A DNA stretch of 64,000 nt from Streptomyces sp. NBC_01716 (GTDB taxonomy: Bacteria; Actinomycetota; Actinomycetes; Streptomycetales; Streptomycetaceae). Under the pieces are notes generated by a model that saw only the letters and a program-made list of their open reading frames with translations, ran no database searches and was not told the origin of the DNA. The position numbers were made by a program, and so were the translations under genes. The stretch is from contig NZ_CP109181.1 of the NCBI RefSeq assembly GCF_036248275.1, positions 2,542,001 to 2,606,000 on the forward strand, given 5' to 3'. Of the stretch, positions 1 to 8,561 are shown piece after piece; the stretch's first letter is position 1, and each line of letters begins with the position of its first letter.

Positions 1-1038
1 CACTCCTGTCGGTACGGCGATCAGGAATGTCATGAACGAGAAGAACGGCAGCAGCACACCGCCGGTGACGAACATGTGATGGGCCCAGACGGTGGCGGAG
101 AGCCCCGCGATGGCGATGGTCGCGCCGACGAGGCCGATATAGCCGAAAATCGGCTTCCGGCTGAAGACCGGGATGACTTCGGAGACGATCCCGAAGAAGG
201 GCAGGGCGATGATGTACACCTCTGGATGCCCGAAGAACCAGAAGAGATGCTGCCAGAGCAACGCGCCGCCGTTGGCCGCGTCGAAGATGTGCGCACCGAA
301 CTTCCGGTCGGCCTCCAGGGCGAGGAGCGCACCGGCCAGCACCGGGAAGGCGAGCAGGACCAGTACGGCCGTCAGCAGCACGTTCCAGCAGAAGATCGGC
401 ATCCGGAACATCGTCATGCCGGGCGCGCGCATGCAGACGATCGTGGTGATGAAGTTGACCGAGCCGAGGATCGTGCCGAAGCCGGAGAACGCCAGACCCA
501 TGATCCACAGATCGGCGCCGACGCCGTTCGAGCGGATCGCGTCCGAGAGCGGGGAGTACGCGGTCCAGCCGAAGTCCGCGGCGCCCTGCGGAGTGATGAA
601 TCCCGCGATGACGATCGTCGAGCCGAACAGATAGAGCCAGTAGGCGAACATGTTGAGCCGCGGGAACGCCACATCGGGTGCGCCGAGCTGAAGCGGCATG
701 ATCCAGTTGGTGAATCCGGCGAACAGCGGCGTCGCGAACATCAGCAGCATGATCGTGCCGTGCACCGTGAACGCCTGATTGAACTGCTCGTGCGACAGGA
801 TCTGAATGCCGGGCCGGGCGAGTTCGGCGCGCATGACCAGCGCCAGGACCCCACCGATCACAAAGAAGCCGAAGGACGTGATCAGATACAGCGTGCCGAT
901 CGTCTTGTGGTCGGTGCTGGTCAGCCATTTGATGACGACATTACCGGGCTCTTTCCGCCGCACCGGCAGCTCGTCCTGGTACGCGTCGTCCTCACTCTCC
1001 TGCGGGGCACCGACGTCAAATCCGGGCTGTGCTGCCAC
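1..1038 (-). CDS. ctaD: Cytochrome c oxidase subunit I (5' part; 3' end outside window)
   Basis: Catalytic heme-copper subunit of the aa3-type terminal oxidase; it reduces oxygen and pumps protons in the cytoplasmic membrane. The 346 codons visible read without a stop and match the family: N-terminal [25 protein letters not shown], then the membrane helices, and near the window edge the [20 protein letters not shown] region that carries the CuB histidine pair. The start is GTG at 1038: an in-frame TGA lies at 1051-1053 and a GGAG ribosome site sits 5 bases upstream. The gene is cut by the window start, so the last helices are not seen. Identity is secure. Confidence 0.96.
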   Translation of the reverse strand, partial: MAAQPGFDVGAPQESEDDAYQDELPVRRKEPGNVVIKWLTSTDHKTIGTLYLITSFGFFVIGGVLALVMRAELARPGIQILSHEQFNQAFTVHGTIMLLMFATPLFAGFTNWIMPLQLGAPDVAFPRLNMFAYWLYLFGSTIVIAGFITPQGAADFGWTAYSPLSDAIRSNGVGADLWIMGLAFSGFGTILGSVNFITTIVCMRAPGMTMFRMPIFCWNVLLTAVLVLLAFPVLAGALLALEADRKFGAHIFDAANGGALLWQHLFWFFGHPEVYIIALPFFGIVSEVIPVFSRKPIFGYIGLVGATIAIAGLSATVWAHHMFVTGGVLLPFFSFMTFLIAVPTGV

Positions 1039-1238
1039 ACCAACTCCAGTTCACTCACCAGCCACCGGCACGAACCCGCACATGCCGGCAGGGCAAACCC
1101 AGCGAAAAAAGGATGATTACGCCCGCAATGTATTCCATGCCGCTTCTCCGGGCTTACCCAGAAGGCGCCGTCGGGCGGGGTTTCACACGTTCGTGGGTTC
1201 TGCCTGAGCTCACGTCGACCAGGCGCGCATATTTTTCT

Positions 1239-1925
1239 CTATTCCGGCTTTCGGCCTGCGGACCTGGTTTTCGCGGCCAGGACGACAGGAGTCGGACCGC
1301 CGGATTCGGCGAATCTTTCGGGCGTCAGTCCGGCGTCCAGGAACGCGTGCAGCAACTCGGGCAGCGGACGGTGCGTCGCGCCGACCTTGTCGCGCACTCC
1401 CCGGTCCGTCCAGGAGTCCGTCGTCCAGTGGCCGTCAAGGTAGCCGGGGCGGACGACCACCACGTCCGGGTCGCTTCGGTCGGCGAAACCGCCGCAGAAA
1501 CAGGGGTGGACGCCGATGTGCACGAACACCCCGCCGGGACGCAGCACCCTGGCCACCTCGCGGAGCACCGCCGGGTACCCGGGCATGTCGGTGTGCACCA
1601 TCACGGCGATGACCGCAGGGACGGATCCGTCGCGGAACGGCAGCCGTTCGGCGTCGGCACGGGCCACCGGCAGCCGGCCGCTCGCGTGGCGCAGCATCCC
1701 GGCCGAGAAGTCCACACCCACCGGTGTCCGGCCGAGGGCCCGGACGCGGGCCGCGTGGATACCGGTGCCGCAGCCGATCTCCAGGCACATGCCGGTTCCC
1801 TCGCCGAGCAGTTCGCCGATGAGGTCACCGAGACCGAGCGGGTCCTCGTGCCCGGTGTCCGTCACCCCCAGGAATTCACGCTCGTACCAGTCCGCGATCT
1901 CGTCGTACGCCGCCGCCGTCGCCAT
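1239..1925 (-). CDS. Class I SAM-dependent methyltransferase
   Basis: Predicted small-molecule or protein methyltransferase of about 228 residues. Motif I for SAM binding is clear (CLEIGCGTGIHAARV), followed by the acidic VDFSAGM strand and the VLRPGGVFVHIG motif, so this is the Methyltransf_11 type. I chose ATG 1925 because the conserved YDEIADWYE start follows directly and GGAAGGG lies upstream; an in-frame ATG at 1946 with a weaker GGAAG site is the alternative. The gene stands alone between ctaD and the conservon, so its substrate cannot be inferred. Confidence 0.88.
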   Translation of the reverse strand: MATAAAYDEIADWYEREFLGVTDTGHEDPLGLGDLIGELLGEGTGMCLEIGCGTGIHAARVRALGRTPVGVDFSAGMLRHASGRLPVARADAERLPFRDGSVPAVIAVMVHTDMPGYPAVLREVARVLRPGGVFVHIGVHPCFCGGFADRSDPDVVVVRPGYLDGHWTTDSWTDRGVRDKVGATHRPLPELLHAFLDAGLTPERFAESGGPTPVVLAAKTRSAGRKPE

Positions 1926-2008
1926 GGGCCCGCCCTTCCCGCTCATCTGCCGCTTCCGCTGCCGTGAGTTCGGCCTCGTTCGCTCAGCAACCTGCCCCTT
2001 TCACGGGG

Positions 2009-2049
2009 CCGCGCCCCGGGTTCCGCTCGGGGCGGAATGCGGGGCGCGG
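2009..2049. terminator. Inverted repeat, likely terminator of the P450/conservon operon
   Basis: A perfect 10-base stem (CCGCGCCCCG / CGGGGCGCGG) encloses a 21-base loop just past the stop of the minus-strand P450 gene. There is no U-tract, as is usual in Streptomyces. It may serve as the end of the conservon transcript. Confidence 0.5.
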
Positions 2050-2067
2050 GGGGGCTTCGGCGAGGGG

Positions 2068-3320
2068 TCAGGTGTTCAGGTGGATCGGAAGGGTGGTGGA
2101 GCTGTTGGAGAAGAGGGAGGGGACCGGGATCAGGTTCGAGGGGTCGATCGCGAGCGTCAGGTGGGGGTATTTCCTGAAGACCGCCGGGATCGCGAGCGCC
2201 GCTTCCAGGCGGGCCAGTGGGGCGCCCAGGCAGAAGTGGGGGCCATGGCTGAAGGCCAGGTGTTTGCGCTGGTCCCTGGTGATGTCGAACTCGTCCGCCG
2301 CTTCGCCGTGTTGGGCCTTGTCGCGGCCGACCGCGCTGTACGGGGCCATGATCGCCTCGCCCTTGGGGATGGGTACGCCCGCGATCTCGACGTCCTGAAG
2401 GGGGTAGCGGAAGGGGAAGTTGCCGATCGGGGCGTCCCAGCGCAGGGTCTCCTCGACCACGTCCGCCCAGACCGCCTCGTCACCCTGTTCGGCGACCGCG
2501 CGCTGTTCGGGGTGGGTGAGCAGGGCGCGTACGGCGTTGGTGATGAGGCTCAGCGTCGTCTCCTGGCCGGCGGAGAGCATCAGCAGCAGCATGCCGACCA
2601 ATTCCTCCTCGCTCAGCGAGTCGGGGTCCTCATCGCGGGCGGCGATGAGCGCGCTGGTCAGGTCGGAGCCAGGGTTTGCGCGGCAGTTGTCGACGACCCG
2701 GGCCAGGAGCTCGTACTGCTCGATCTGACTCGCCGTCACCTCATCGGGCCCCAGGTCGGAGCGGAAGATGTTGTCCATCAACTCCTTGAGCCGGGCCGCT
2801 CGTGCTCGGGCACGCCGAACAGTTCGCAGATCACCCGCATGGGCACCGGGTGGGCGAAGTGGCGGCGCAGGTCGACGCTGCCGTCGGCCTCCACGTGCGA
2901 CGGCAGCGCGTCCAGCAGTTCATCGACGATCTGCTCGATGCGCGGGCGCAGTTCCTGGACCAGGCGGGGCGTGAAGGTCTGGGTGACCAGTTTCCGCAGC
3001 CTGCGGTGTTCCTGGCCGTCCGAGGTGACCATGTTGGTGACCTTCACCATGCCGATGAGCGGCCAGCCGTCGGATATCTCGCCGCGCAGGACGGCGTTCC
3101 AGTTGCGCCAGTCCTTGCTGAAGCGCGGGTCGGCGACCATGTCGTTCAGCAGGGCGTGGTCGGTCACCGACCACGCCATCACGTCTCCGGGCAGCCTGAT
3201 ACGGACCACGGGGCCGAGTTCACGGAGTCCGGCCGCTTCGCCGTGGTGGTCCCTGCCGTGCGGGTCGAGGGTGACGACCGGTACCTCCGACTCGGAGGAG
3301 GCTGTGGCTCGCAAGGTCAT
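2068..3320 (-). pseudogene. CYP154-like cytochrome P450, one-base frameshift
   Basis: The second P450 next to the conservon. Two overlapping reading frames together give one full-length P450 of about 417 residues. The N-terminal part starts at ATG 3320 (MTLRATASSESEVPVVTL) and runs through the EHRRLR C-helix to GVPEHERP near 2790. The C-terminal part continues in another frame as MDNIFRSDL and carries the I-helix SAGQETT, a normal ExxR (EETLRW) and the heme loop FSHGPHFCLGA. The break is in the CGGCCCGGCTC stretch near 2785: one extra C or G would restore ERPRLKELMDNIF. All family motifs are otherwise intact, so either the mutation is recent or a base was missed in sequencing. It lies 47 bases after cvnE, like the CYP157-CYP154 pairs known from streptomycete conservons. 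Confidence 0.85.
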
Positions 3321-3367
3321 TCGCGTCTCCAGAACTCGGGCTGAAACGGGGGCTGATGTGGGTGTGG

Positions 3368-4720
3368 CTATCCCCGGCCGGTACGGAGCGGAATCCGTGC
3401 CGCCGAGAACCGTGCCGGGAGGGCCACGGGGACCCGCGTCCACGGGGACGGGCGCCAGGTCAACTCGTCTGCGGGGACGGTGAGTTCCATGTCGGGCAGC
3501 AGGTTCAGCGCGGTGTTCACGGCCGTACGGGTGATGAGCCGCGCCGGTACCTGCGCCGGGCAGACGTGCGGTCCGGCCGAGAAGGCGAGGTGGGCACGGT
3601 TGCCCGGCTCCTCGTCGCCCTCGTCGGGGCGGATCGCCGGGTCGTCGTTGGCGGCGGCGTGCCCGAGGATGAGGCAGTCGCCGCGCTCGATGAACCGGCC
3701 GCCCAGCTCGGTGTCGTGCAGCGCGTAGCGGGCCGGCATGTTGTTCATGGGCGGGTCGCGCCACAACGCCTGGTCGAGCGCGTCGTCCACCCCGAGCCTG
3801 CCCCCGTGCAGCCGGGCGGCGAAGCGCGGGTCGGTGAGCATCAGGCGCAGTGTGTGCGCGATCCAGGCGGTGACCGTCTCGTTGCCGGCGGAGATCATCA
3901 CCACGATCGACTGGAGGCGCTCGGCCTCGTTGCGGAGGTTCGGGTGGTTGATGAAGACCGTCGTCATGTCGTCGGCCGGGTTGCGCCGCCGTTCACGCAC
4001 CGTGTCGAACAGGATCTTCTCGAAGTGCCGGTTGCCGGCCTGCGAGTCGTCCGCACTGCCGAACAGGGCGATGAGCGCGTCCAGCAACTCCCGTCCCTCG
4101 ATGGCATCCAGGCCGAAGAGCGAGGCGAGGGAGAGCATCGGCACGATCGTGGCGTACTCGTTCACCAGATCCGCGCTGCCGCGCTCGGAGAACTCCGCGA
4201 TCAGGTCGGTGCAGATCCGCTCGACATGGCGGCGCACCTTGCGCTGGTCGATCCGCGCGATGCCGTCGTCCAACGGCTTGCGCAGCCGCCGGTGTTCGGC
4301 CCCGTCGGCGCCGACGACGTTCGCGCGCCAGCCCATCATCGGCAGCAGACCTGAGTCGGGTGAGACGACCCCGTCGTACATATGGCGCCACTTGCGGCCG
4401 TCGCGGGAGTAGATCTGTTCCTGCCGGGTGATGGTCAGCAGCTCCCGGTAGCCCATCACGAGCCAGGCGGGGACGCCCGGTTCGAGCTCCACCCGGGCCA
4501 CGTTGCCCCACTCGGCGCGGAGTTGGCGGTAGACGGCGCGGGGGTCGGGCGCGCCGACCGCGGCGGACAGCGGAAGCAGCCCCGTACCGCCGCCGGAGTT
4601 GGAGCGGTGCGCCGGGCACCCCGGCGGAGGCGACGTCACCGGCTCGGCGGCCGACGAGGAGGGGGACGAGGAGGCGGACGCCGGCGCGGGCTTCGGGGCG
4701 GGCTTCGGGGCGGAACTCAT
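3368..4720 (-). CDS. cvnE: CYP157-like cytochrome P450 of the conservon
   Basis: A 450-residue P450-family protein. Visible are the C-helix EHRRLRKPL (about 142), the I-helix ISAGNET (276) and the heme loop FSAGPHVCPA with cysteine 387. The K-helix reads DQALW (316-320) where P450s normally have ExxR, and the residue after the heme cysteine is Pro instead of Gly. Loss of ExxR is the known hallmark of the CYP157 family. The first 45 residues are Ala/Pro/Ser-rich. The start ATG 4720 overlaps the cvnD stop by four bases (ATGA), so translation is probably coupled. What is seen is the sequence; whether the protein is catalytic or a partner of the neighbouring CYP154-like P450 is unknown. Confidence 0.93.
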   Translation of the reverse strand: MSSAPKPAPKPAPASASSSPSSSAAEPVTSPPPGCPAHRSNSGGGTGLLPLSAAVGAPDPRAVYRQLRAEWGNVARVELEPGVPAWLVMGYRELLTITRQEQIYSRDGRKWRHMYDGVVSPDSGLLPMMGWRANVVGADGAEHRRLRKPLDDGIARIDQRKVRRHVERICTDLIAEFSERGSADLVNEYATIVPMLSLASLFGLDAIEGRELLDALIALFGSADDSQAGNRHFEKILFDTVRERRRNPADDMTTVFINHPNLRNEAERLQSIVVMISAGNETVTAWIAHTLRLMLTDPRFAARLHGGRLGVDDALDQALWRDPPMNNMPARYALHDTELGGRFIERGDCLILGHAAANDDPAIRPDEGDEEPGNRAHLAFSAGPHVCPAQVPARLITRTAVNTALNLLPDMELTVPADELTWRPSPWTRVPVALPARFSAARIPLRTGRG

Positions 4721-5322
4721 GAGGCGGTCTCCGGAGTACGTAACAAGCTCGCCGACACATACTCGACAAGGCTGATCAGGGCGTCGACGGACGACGCGTG
4801 CTCGCGCGCGTCGCACACCACCACCGGCGTCGCGGGCAACAGGTCCAGTGCGCCGCGCAGTTCGTCCGCGCCGTACTGCTCGCTGTCCGGGAACTGGTTG
4901 ACGGCGACCGCGAACGGCAGCCCCCGCAGCTCCAGTTGTTCGAGGACGTCGAAGCTGTCCTCCAGTCTCCGGGTGTCGACGATGACGAGGACACCGAGCG
5001 CGCCCTCCGCCAGCCCCTCCCACAGGTCCCAGAAGCGGCGCTGCCCGGGTGTCCCGAACAGATAGAGGACCAGGCGGGAGTTGAGGGTGATCCGGCCGAA
5101 GTCCATGGCGACGGTGGTCGTCGTCTTCGTACTCATCCCGGCCAGGTCGTCCACGCCGATACTCGCCCGCGTCATGACCTCCTCGGTGCGCAGCGGTTCG
5201 ATCTCGCTGACCGAGCCGACCAGCGTGGTCTTGCCGACGCCGAAAGCGCCCACGACCAGGATCTTGACGGCCTGCTGGACGGTGTCGGGCAAGTAGCGGT
5301 CAGCGGAGCCGACGGAGACCAT
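4717..5322 (-). CDS. cvnD: Conservon GTP-binding protein CvnD
   Basis: A Ras-like small GTPase of about 201 residues (DUF/ATP_bind_1 type) that acts as the G-protein part of the conservon signalling complex on the inner membrane face. The P-loop GAFGVGKTTL lies near residues 26-35, the switch region contains ASIGVDDL, the G3 element is LFGTPGQRRF, and the base-recognition loop is NQFPD, a variant of NKxD. ATG 5322 is chosen because AGGAGG lies 7 bases upstream; the longer frame starting at 5373 lacks family similarity. It overlaps the end of cvnC by 23 bases and is followed by cvnE with an ATGA overlap. Confidence 0.93.
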   Translation of the reverse strand: MVSVGSADRYLPDTVQQAVKILVVGAFGVGKTTLVGSVSEIEPLRTEEVMTRASIGVDDLAGMSTKTTTTVAMDFGRITLNSRLVLYLFGTPGQRRFWDLWEGLAEGALGVLVIVDTRRLEDSFDVLEQLELRGLPFAVAVNQFPDSEQYGADELRGALDLLPATPVVVCDAREHASSVDALISLVEYVSASLLRTPETAS

Positions 5323-5668
5323 CCAGTACCTCCTGGAGGAGTTGCGGATCGGGCATGGCGGCCTTGGGCACACCCGAACGGGCGGCCAGATGGCCGCTGT
5401 CGACGAGATCGGACGCCAGCACCTTCACCAGGCTGACCGGCAGTTCGAGATGGGCGGCCGCCTCCACGACGGAGAGCAGCCGCTCACACATCCGTACCAG
5501 GGCGCGTTCTTCCCTGGTCGCCGAGACCGGCAGGGCGCGTGGAGGAGTGATCGCCACGAGGAGGGTCTCGATGCTTATGGTGTTGCGGGTCGGCCGGGAG
5601 CGCCCTTTGGTGATCACGTACGGACGTAACGCGCTGTCCGCGTACGCCTCCTCTCCCGGACCACTCAT
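5300..5668 (-). CDS. cvnC: Conservon DUF742 protein CvnC
   Basis: DUF742 family, 122 residues, with the typical start RPYVITKGRSRPTRNTISIETL and a winged-helix-like C-terminal part (VVEAAAHLELPVSLVKVLASDL). CvnC proteins are small adaptors in the conservon complex; the biochemical role is not settled. The start ATG 5668 overlaps the cvnB stop by four bases, and the end overlaps cvnD. The whole A-B-C-D-E order is one tightly coupled transcription unit. Confidence 0.92.
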   Translation of the reverse strand: MSGPGEEAYADSALRPYVITKGRSRPTRNTISIETLLVAITPPRALPVSATREERALVRMCERLLSVVEAAAHLELPVSLVKVLASDLVDSGHLAARSGVPKAAMPDPQLLQEVLDGLRRLR

Positions 5669-6072
5669 ACGGGGTCCTGGCGCGGCGGGCTGCTCAGGTT
5701 GCCCGCGCCGATCTTGATCACCTGCGCCTGCATCTGCTTGGCGACGAGCTTCGGGTCCACCACGGGGCCCGTCACGACGGCGAGATGGGCTCCGTTGGCA
5801 CTGCGCATGAAGAGGAAGCCGCCGTTGAACTCCACCATCTGCTGGTGTACGGCTCCGCCGTCCTGGCCGAACTCGCGGCCGAGACCGCGGCCGAGGGACT
5901 GAAGGCCCGAGCAACTGGCCGACAGGCGCTCGGCGGAGTCCCTGTCCATGCCCTCGGAGCTGGCCAGGAGAAGTCCGTCGGCACTGAAGACGATCACGCG
6001 CTCGACCCCGGGTACGACGGCGACTTCGGCGATCATCCAGCTGCGCTGCTCCGGGTTCTCCACGTAGCTCAT
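5665..6072 (-). CDS. cvnB: Conservon roadblock/LC7 protein CvnB
   Basis: Roadblock/LC7-fold protein of about 135 residues, expected to bind or modulate the GTPase CvnD. It reads WMIAEVAVVPGVERVIVFSADGLLLASSEGM at the start of the domain and FNGGFLFMRS in the second half, both typical of the family. Two starts are possible: ATG 6072, or GTG 6078, which would overlap the cvnA stop as GTGA and add two residues. ATGA coupling links it to cvnC. Confidence 0.92.
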   Translation of the reverse strand: MSYVENPEQRSWMIAEVAVVPGVERVIVFSADGLLLASSEGMDRDSAERLSASCSGLQSLGRGLGREFGQDGGAVHQQMVEFNGGFLFMRSANGAHLAVVTGPVVDPKLVAKQMQAQVIKIGAGNLSSPPRQDPV

Positions 6073-6074
6073 AG

Positions 6075-7733
6075 TCACGTCTGTCCTTCTGGGGGGAGGG
6101 GGGTGGCGGACGGGGGCACATCGTGCGGGCCCTCGTCGGTGGCGGTGTCCGTGGCGGCGGACTCGCCGGAGGGCGGCAAGGTGCGACCGCCCTCGAAGAA
6201 CTGCTCCATCCAGTCGCCCGCCTCTTCCGGCGAGCCGGGCGGGGTGACCGCGGTGGGGCCCGGGGGCACCGTCGCGGCGCCGGGCTCGTACTCCTCGCGC
6301 CGCGAACGGCGCTGCGGGAGGCGAGGTCCGGTGCGCGGCGGGGCGCCGTCGGGGGCGTCGACCGCCGGGGCGGGGGCGGGAGTTGGCACCTGGGCCGACG
6401 GGGGTACGGCGGAGGGGTCCGCGGGGGCCAGGTCGCCCGGCGCGTTCTCCGGCGCCGGAGCGGGCGTCGGGACCTCCGGGACCGGCAGCGTCGACGGCAG
6501 GACCCGCCCGGCCGGCGTACCGGCGGGTGCCAGCGTGTGCAGTACGTCCACCGGCACCAGGACCACGGCGCGGACACCGCCGTACGGCGATGGCCCGAGA
6601 TCGACCTGGAAGCCGTGCCGTTCGGCGAAGCGGCCCACGACCGCGAACCCGGTGCGCGGAATCTCGCCCACGTCGCCGACACCGAGGAGCCGCCGCCCCG
6701 AGACGATCTCGCGCGCCTCGGCCAGCCGGTACTCGTCCAGGCCGAGGCCGCCGTCGTCCACCTCGATGACGGCGCCGCGCTGCACCGTACGCACCGTCAC
6801 GGGCACACCGGTCTTCGGCGGCGAGTACTCGGTGGCGTTGGCGAGGAGTTCGGCGATGAGATGGATCAGGGGCTCCACGGCGGACGGGGTGACGCCCACG
6901 TCCGGGTCGCCGCTGACCTCGACGCGCCGGAAGGCGACGATGCGTCCGGACGCGGCGCGCACGACGTCCACCAGTGCGAGCGGGCGCTGCCACTGCTGGC
7001 CGGGCCACTCGCCGCACAGCACCTTGAGGCTCTGCGCGTGCCGCGCCTGCTGGGTGGCCGCGTGGTCCACCAGCATCGTGGTCTCCAGCAGGTCCGCGTC
7101 GCCCGGGTAGCGGTCGGCGAGACCCGTCACGGTCGCCTGGATCCGGTGCGCGGAGGTCTGCACCCGGCTCGCCAGCTCGACCAGCGAGAGCCGCTGCGAC
7201 TCCTCGCGGTCGTCGGACGCGTCGGTGACGGCGGTCAGCATCCGGTCGAGCCACTCGGTCACGCCGGGACCCAACTCGTCCTCGGTGTGCAGCGGCTTGG
7301 GGACCTCCTCGGTCCGGGAGAGCGCGACGGGAAGTCGCTTCGTGACGGTGAACTCGACCTCCGCGCGGACCAGTTCGGCCCGGTTCCGGACGTAGCCCTG
7401 CCAGTGGGCCTCGCGGCTGTCCAGTTCGGCCTGTACGTCCTTGGCCTCGGCCCGTGCCTCCTCGGCCTCCGCCCGTACGCGCTCGGCCTCCGCCCGCCAC
7501 CGTGCGGCGTCCGACGCGGCCTCACGGTGCCGCCCGCGCAGGAGTTCCAGGGCGCCGACGACGAGCAGGGCGACCGCTCCGTACGCCACCGCCGCCCCGA
7601 TGTTTACGCCGACCAGGGGCACCATGCCCGCGGCGAAGGCCAACGGGGTCAGAAGCCGCGTGAGCGGCCACAGGAGCCGTGTCCCCCTGGCGGGCGGGGG
7701 TAACGCGGGGGTGGTGGTGGGGGATCGGACCAT
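6075..7733 (-). CDS. cvnA: Conservon sensor histidine kinase-like protein CvnA
   Basis: A 552-residue membrane protein that heads the conservon. Two N-terminal membrane segments (about residues 28-62) are followed by a charged, Ala/Glu-rich coiled coil (about 75-110), a dimerisation-like region containing VDHAATQQARHAQSLKVL, and an HATPase domain with N-box AELLANATEYSPP and G-box DDGGLGL. The last 130 residues are Pro/Ala-rich and look disordered. There is no canonical phospho-acceptor H-box, as in other CvnA proteins. The start ATG 7733 has a GAAGG site. The extracytoplasmic loop is very short, so the signal it senses is unclear. Confidence 0.93.
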   Translation of the reverse strand: MVRSPTTTPALPPPARGTRLLWPLTRLLTPLAFAAGMVPLVGVNIGAAVAYGAVALLVVGALELLRGRHREAASDAARWRAEAERVRAEAEEARAEAKDVQAELDSREAHWQGYVRNRAELVRAEVEFTVTKRLPVALSRTEEVPKPLHTEDELGPGVTEWLDRMLTAVTDASDDREESQRLSLVELASRVQTSAHRIQATVTGLADRYPGDADLLETTMLVDHAATQQARHAQSLKVLCGEWPGQQWQRPLALVDVVRAASGRIVAFRRVEVSGDPDVGVTPSAVEPLIHLIAELLANATEYSPPKTGVPVTVRTVQRGAVIEVDDGGLGLDEYRLAEAREIVSGRRLLGVGDVGEIPRTGFAVVGRFAERHGFQVDLGPSPYGGVRAVVLVPVDVLHTLAPAGTPAGRVLPSTLPVPEVPTPAPAPENAPGDLAPADPSAVPPSAQVPTPAPAPAVDAPDGAPPRTGPRLPQRRSRREEYEPGAATVPPGPTAVTPPGSPEEAGDWMEQFFEGGRTLPPSGESAATDTATDEGPHDVPPSATPLPPEGQT

Positions 7734-7754
7734 GGGAGAACCTTCGAGTTGACT

Positions 7755-7766
7755 GACATCGATGTC
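7755..7766. promoter_or_regulatory. Palindrome upstream of cvnA
   Basis: GACATCGATGTC is a perfect 12-base palindrome 22 bases upstream of the cvnA start, flanked by a further imperfect TGAC/GTCA pair. Its position fits an operator or the promoter of the conservon. The function is inferred from position only. Confidence 0.35.
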
Positions 7767-7831
7767 CGGTCAGTGAGCCGCCCGCGGCGGTTCGCGCGTG
7801 GGCGCGCATGCGGGTGACTCGCCAACTACCC

Positions 7832-7851
7832 CCGAACCAGACATGGTTCGG
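7832..7851. promoter_or_regulatory. Inverted repeat between DUF6221 gene and cvnA
   Basis: CCGAACCA-GACA-TGGTTCGG, a perfect 8-base inverted repeat in the 190-base gap before cvnA. A second short palindrome (CCGATCGG) follows near 7866. It could end the DUF6221 transcript or bind a regulator of the conservon; the sequence does not decide between these. Confidence 0.35.
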
Positions 7852-7924
7852 TGATCGTATATCCGATCGGCATACCGGGCGGTCACTTCGCGCATACGGG
7901 CAGTGACCTGCCCGCTCCGGGGCC

Positions 7925-8326
7925 CTACTGCATGAAACGGGGCAGCCACTTCGCCTGGTAGTCCGGGTGCCCGGCGTACTCGGCCGCCATCTGCCGTACG
8001 ACGAAGCCCATCCCCACGGCGCGGCCGGAGGGGAAGTCGTGCTGCGGGCGGTCGACGTCCAGGTGCGCGACCTCCGCGTACTCGCCCAGAAGCACCCTGC
8101 TCGTCTCGATACGCCGCAGGGTGCGGGCGGGGTCCTGGAGGGCGATGTGGCGGTCGTAGCCCTGCGTGCGCACGCTGAACGAGATGCCGCCCGTGCGGTC
8201 GTGGACCTCGCCCGGTGCCTCGGGCGGGCACCGCCACGCCTCGCCGCCGGCCGCCCTAGCGACCTGCTCCTCCTCGTCCAGGCGTGCCCGAACAAAGGCC
8301 AGCATGTTGGTGTTGTCTGCTCTCAC
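7925..8326 (-). CDS. DUF6221 family protein
   Basis: A 133-residue soluble protein with the typical start LAFVRARLDEEEQVARAA and the later VLLGEYAEVAHLD and KWLPRFMQ segments of the actinobacterial DUF6221 family. The function of the family is unknown. The GTG start at 8326 has a moderate GGATCC-type site; ATG at residue 8 is an alternative. It is transcribed alone, with a strong palindrome 31 bases upstream that may control it. Confidence 0.8.
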   Translation of the reverse strand: MRADNTNMLAFVRARLDEEEQVARAAGGEAWRCPPEAPGEVHDRTGGISFSVRTQGYDRHIALQDPARTLRRIETSRVLLGEYAEVAHLDVDRPQHDFPSGRAVGMGFVVRQMAAEYAGHPDYQAKWLPRFMQ

Positions 8327-8356
8327 GTCCGGATCCCTCGCCGTGCCGCTCTGCTC

Positions 8357-8372
8357 GTACTCGTACGAGTAC
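8357..8372. promoter_or_regulatory. 16-base perfect palindrome upstream of the DUF6221 gene
   Basis: GTACTCGTACGAGTAC reads the same on both strands and lies 31 bases upstream of the DUF6221 start. Such a long, AT-containing perfect palindrome in a GC-rich genome suggests a dimeric repressor site. No adjacent regulator gene points to the binder. Confidence 0.45.
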
Positions 8373-8561
8373 TCATTACTTGTTCACGTCCTCCAACAGA
8401 GGATGCCGCACGAGGAGGCGGCCGGGCGCCGACAGCGAGCGGTTCGGGGCGAAAGGGCGGAGAAAGTGAACGAATCGTCAAATCGTTGACAGGCACATAC
8501 ACAACCTGGTGGGGCGCTTCGTCCTCACGGTGATCCTGCTGCCGCCGCACCGGCTCTCCGC

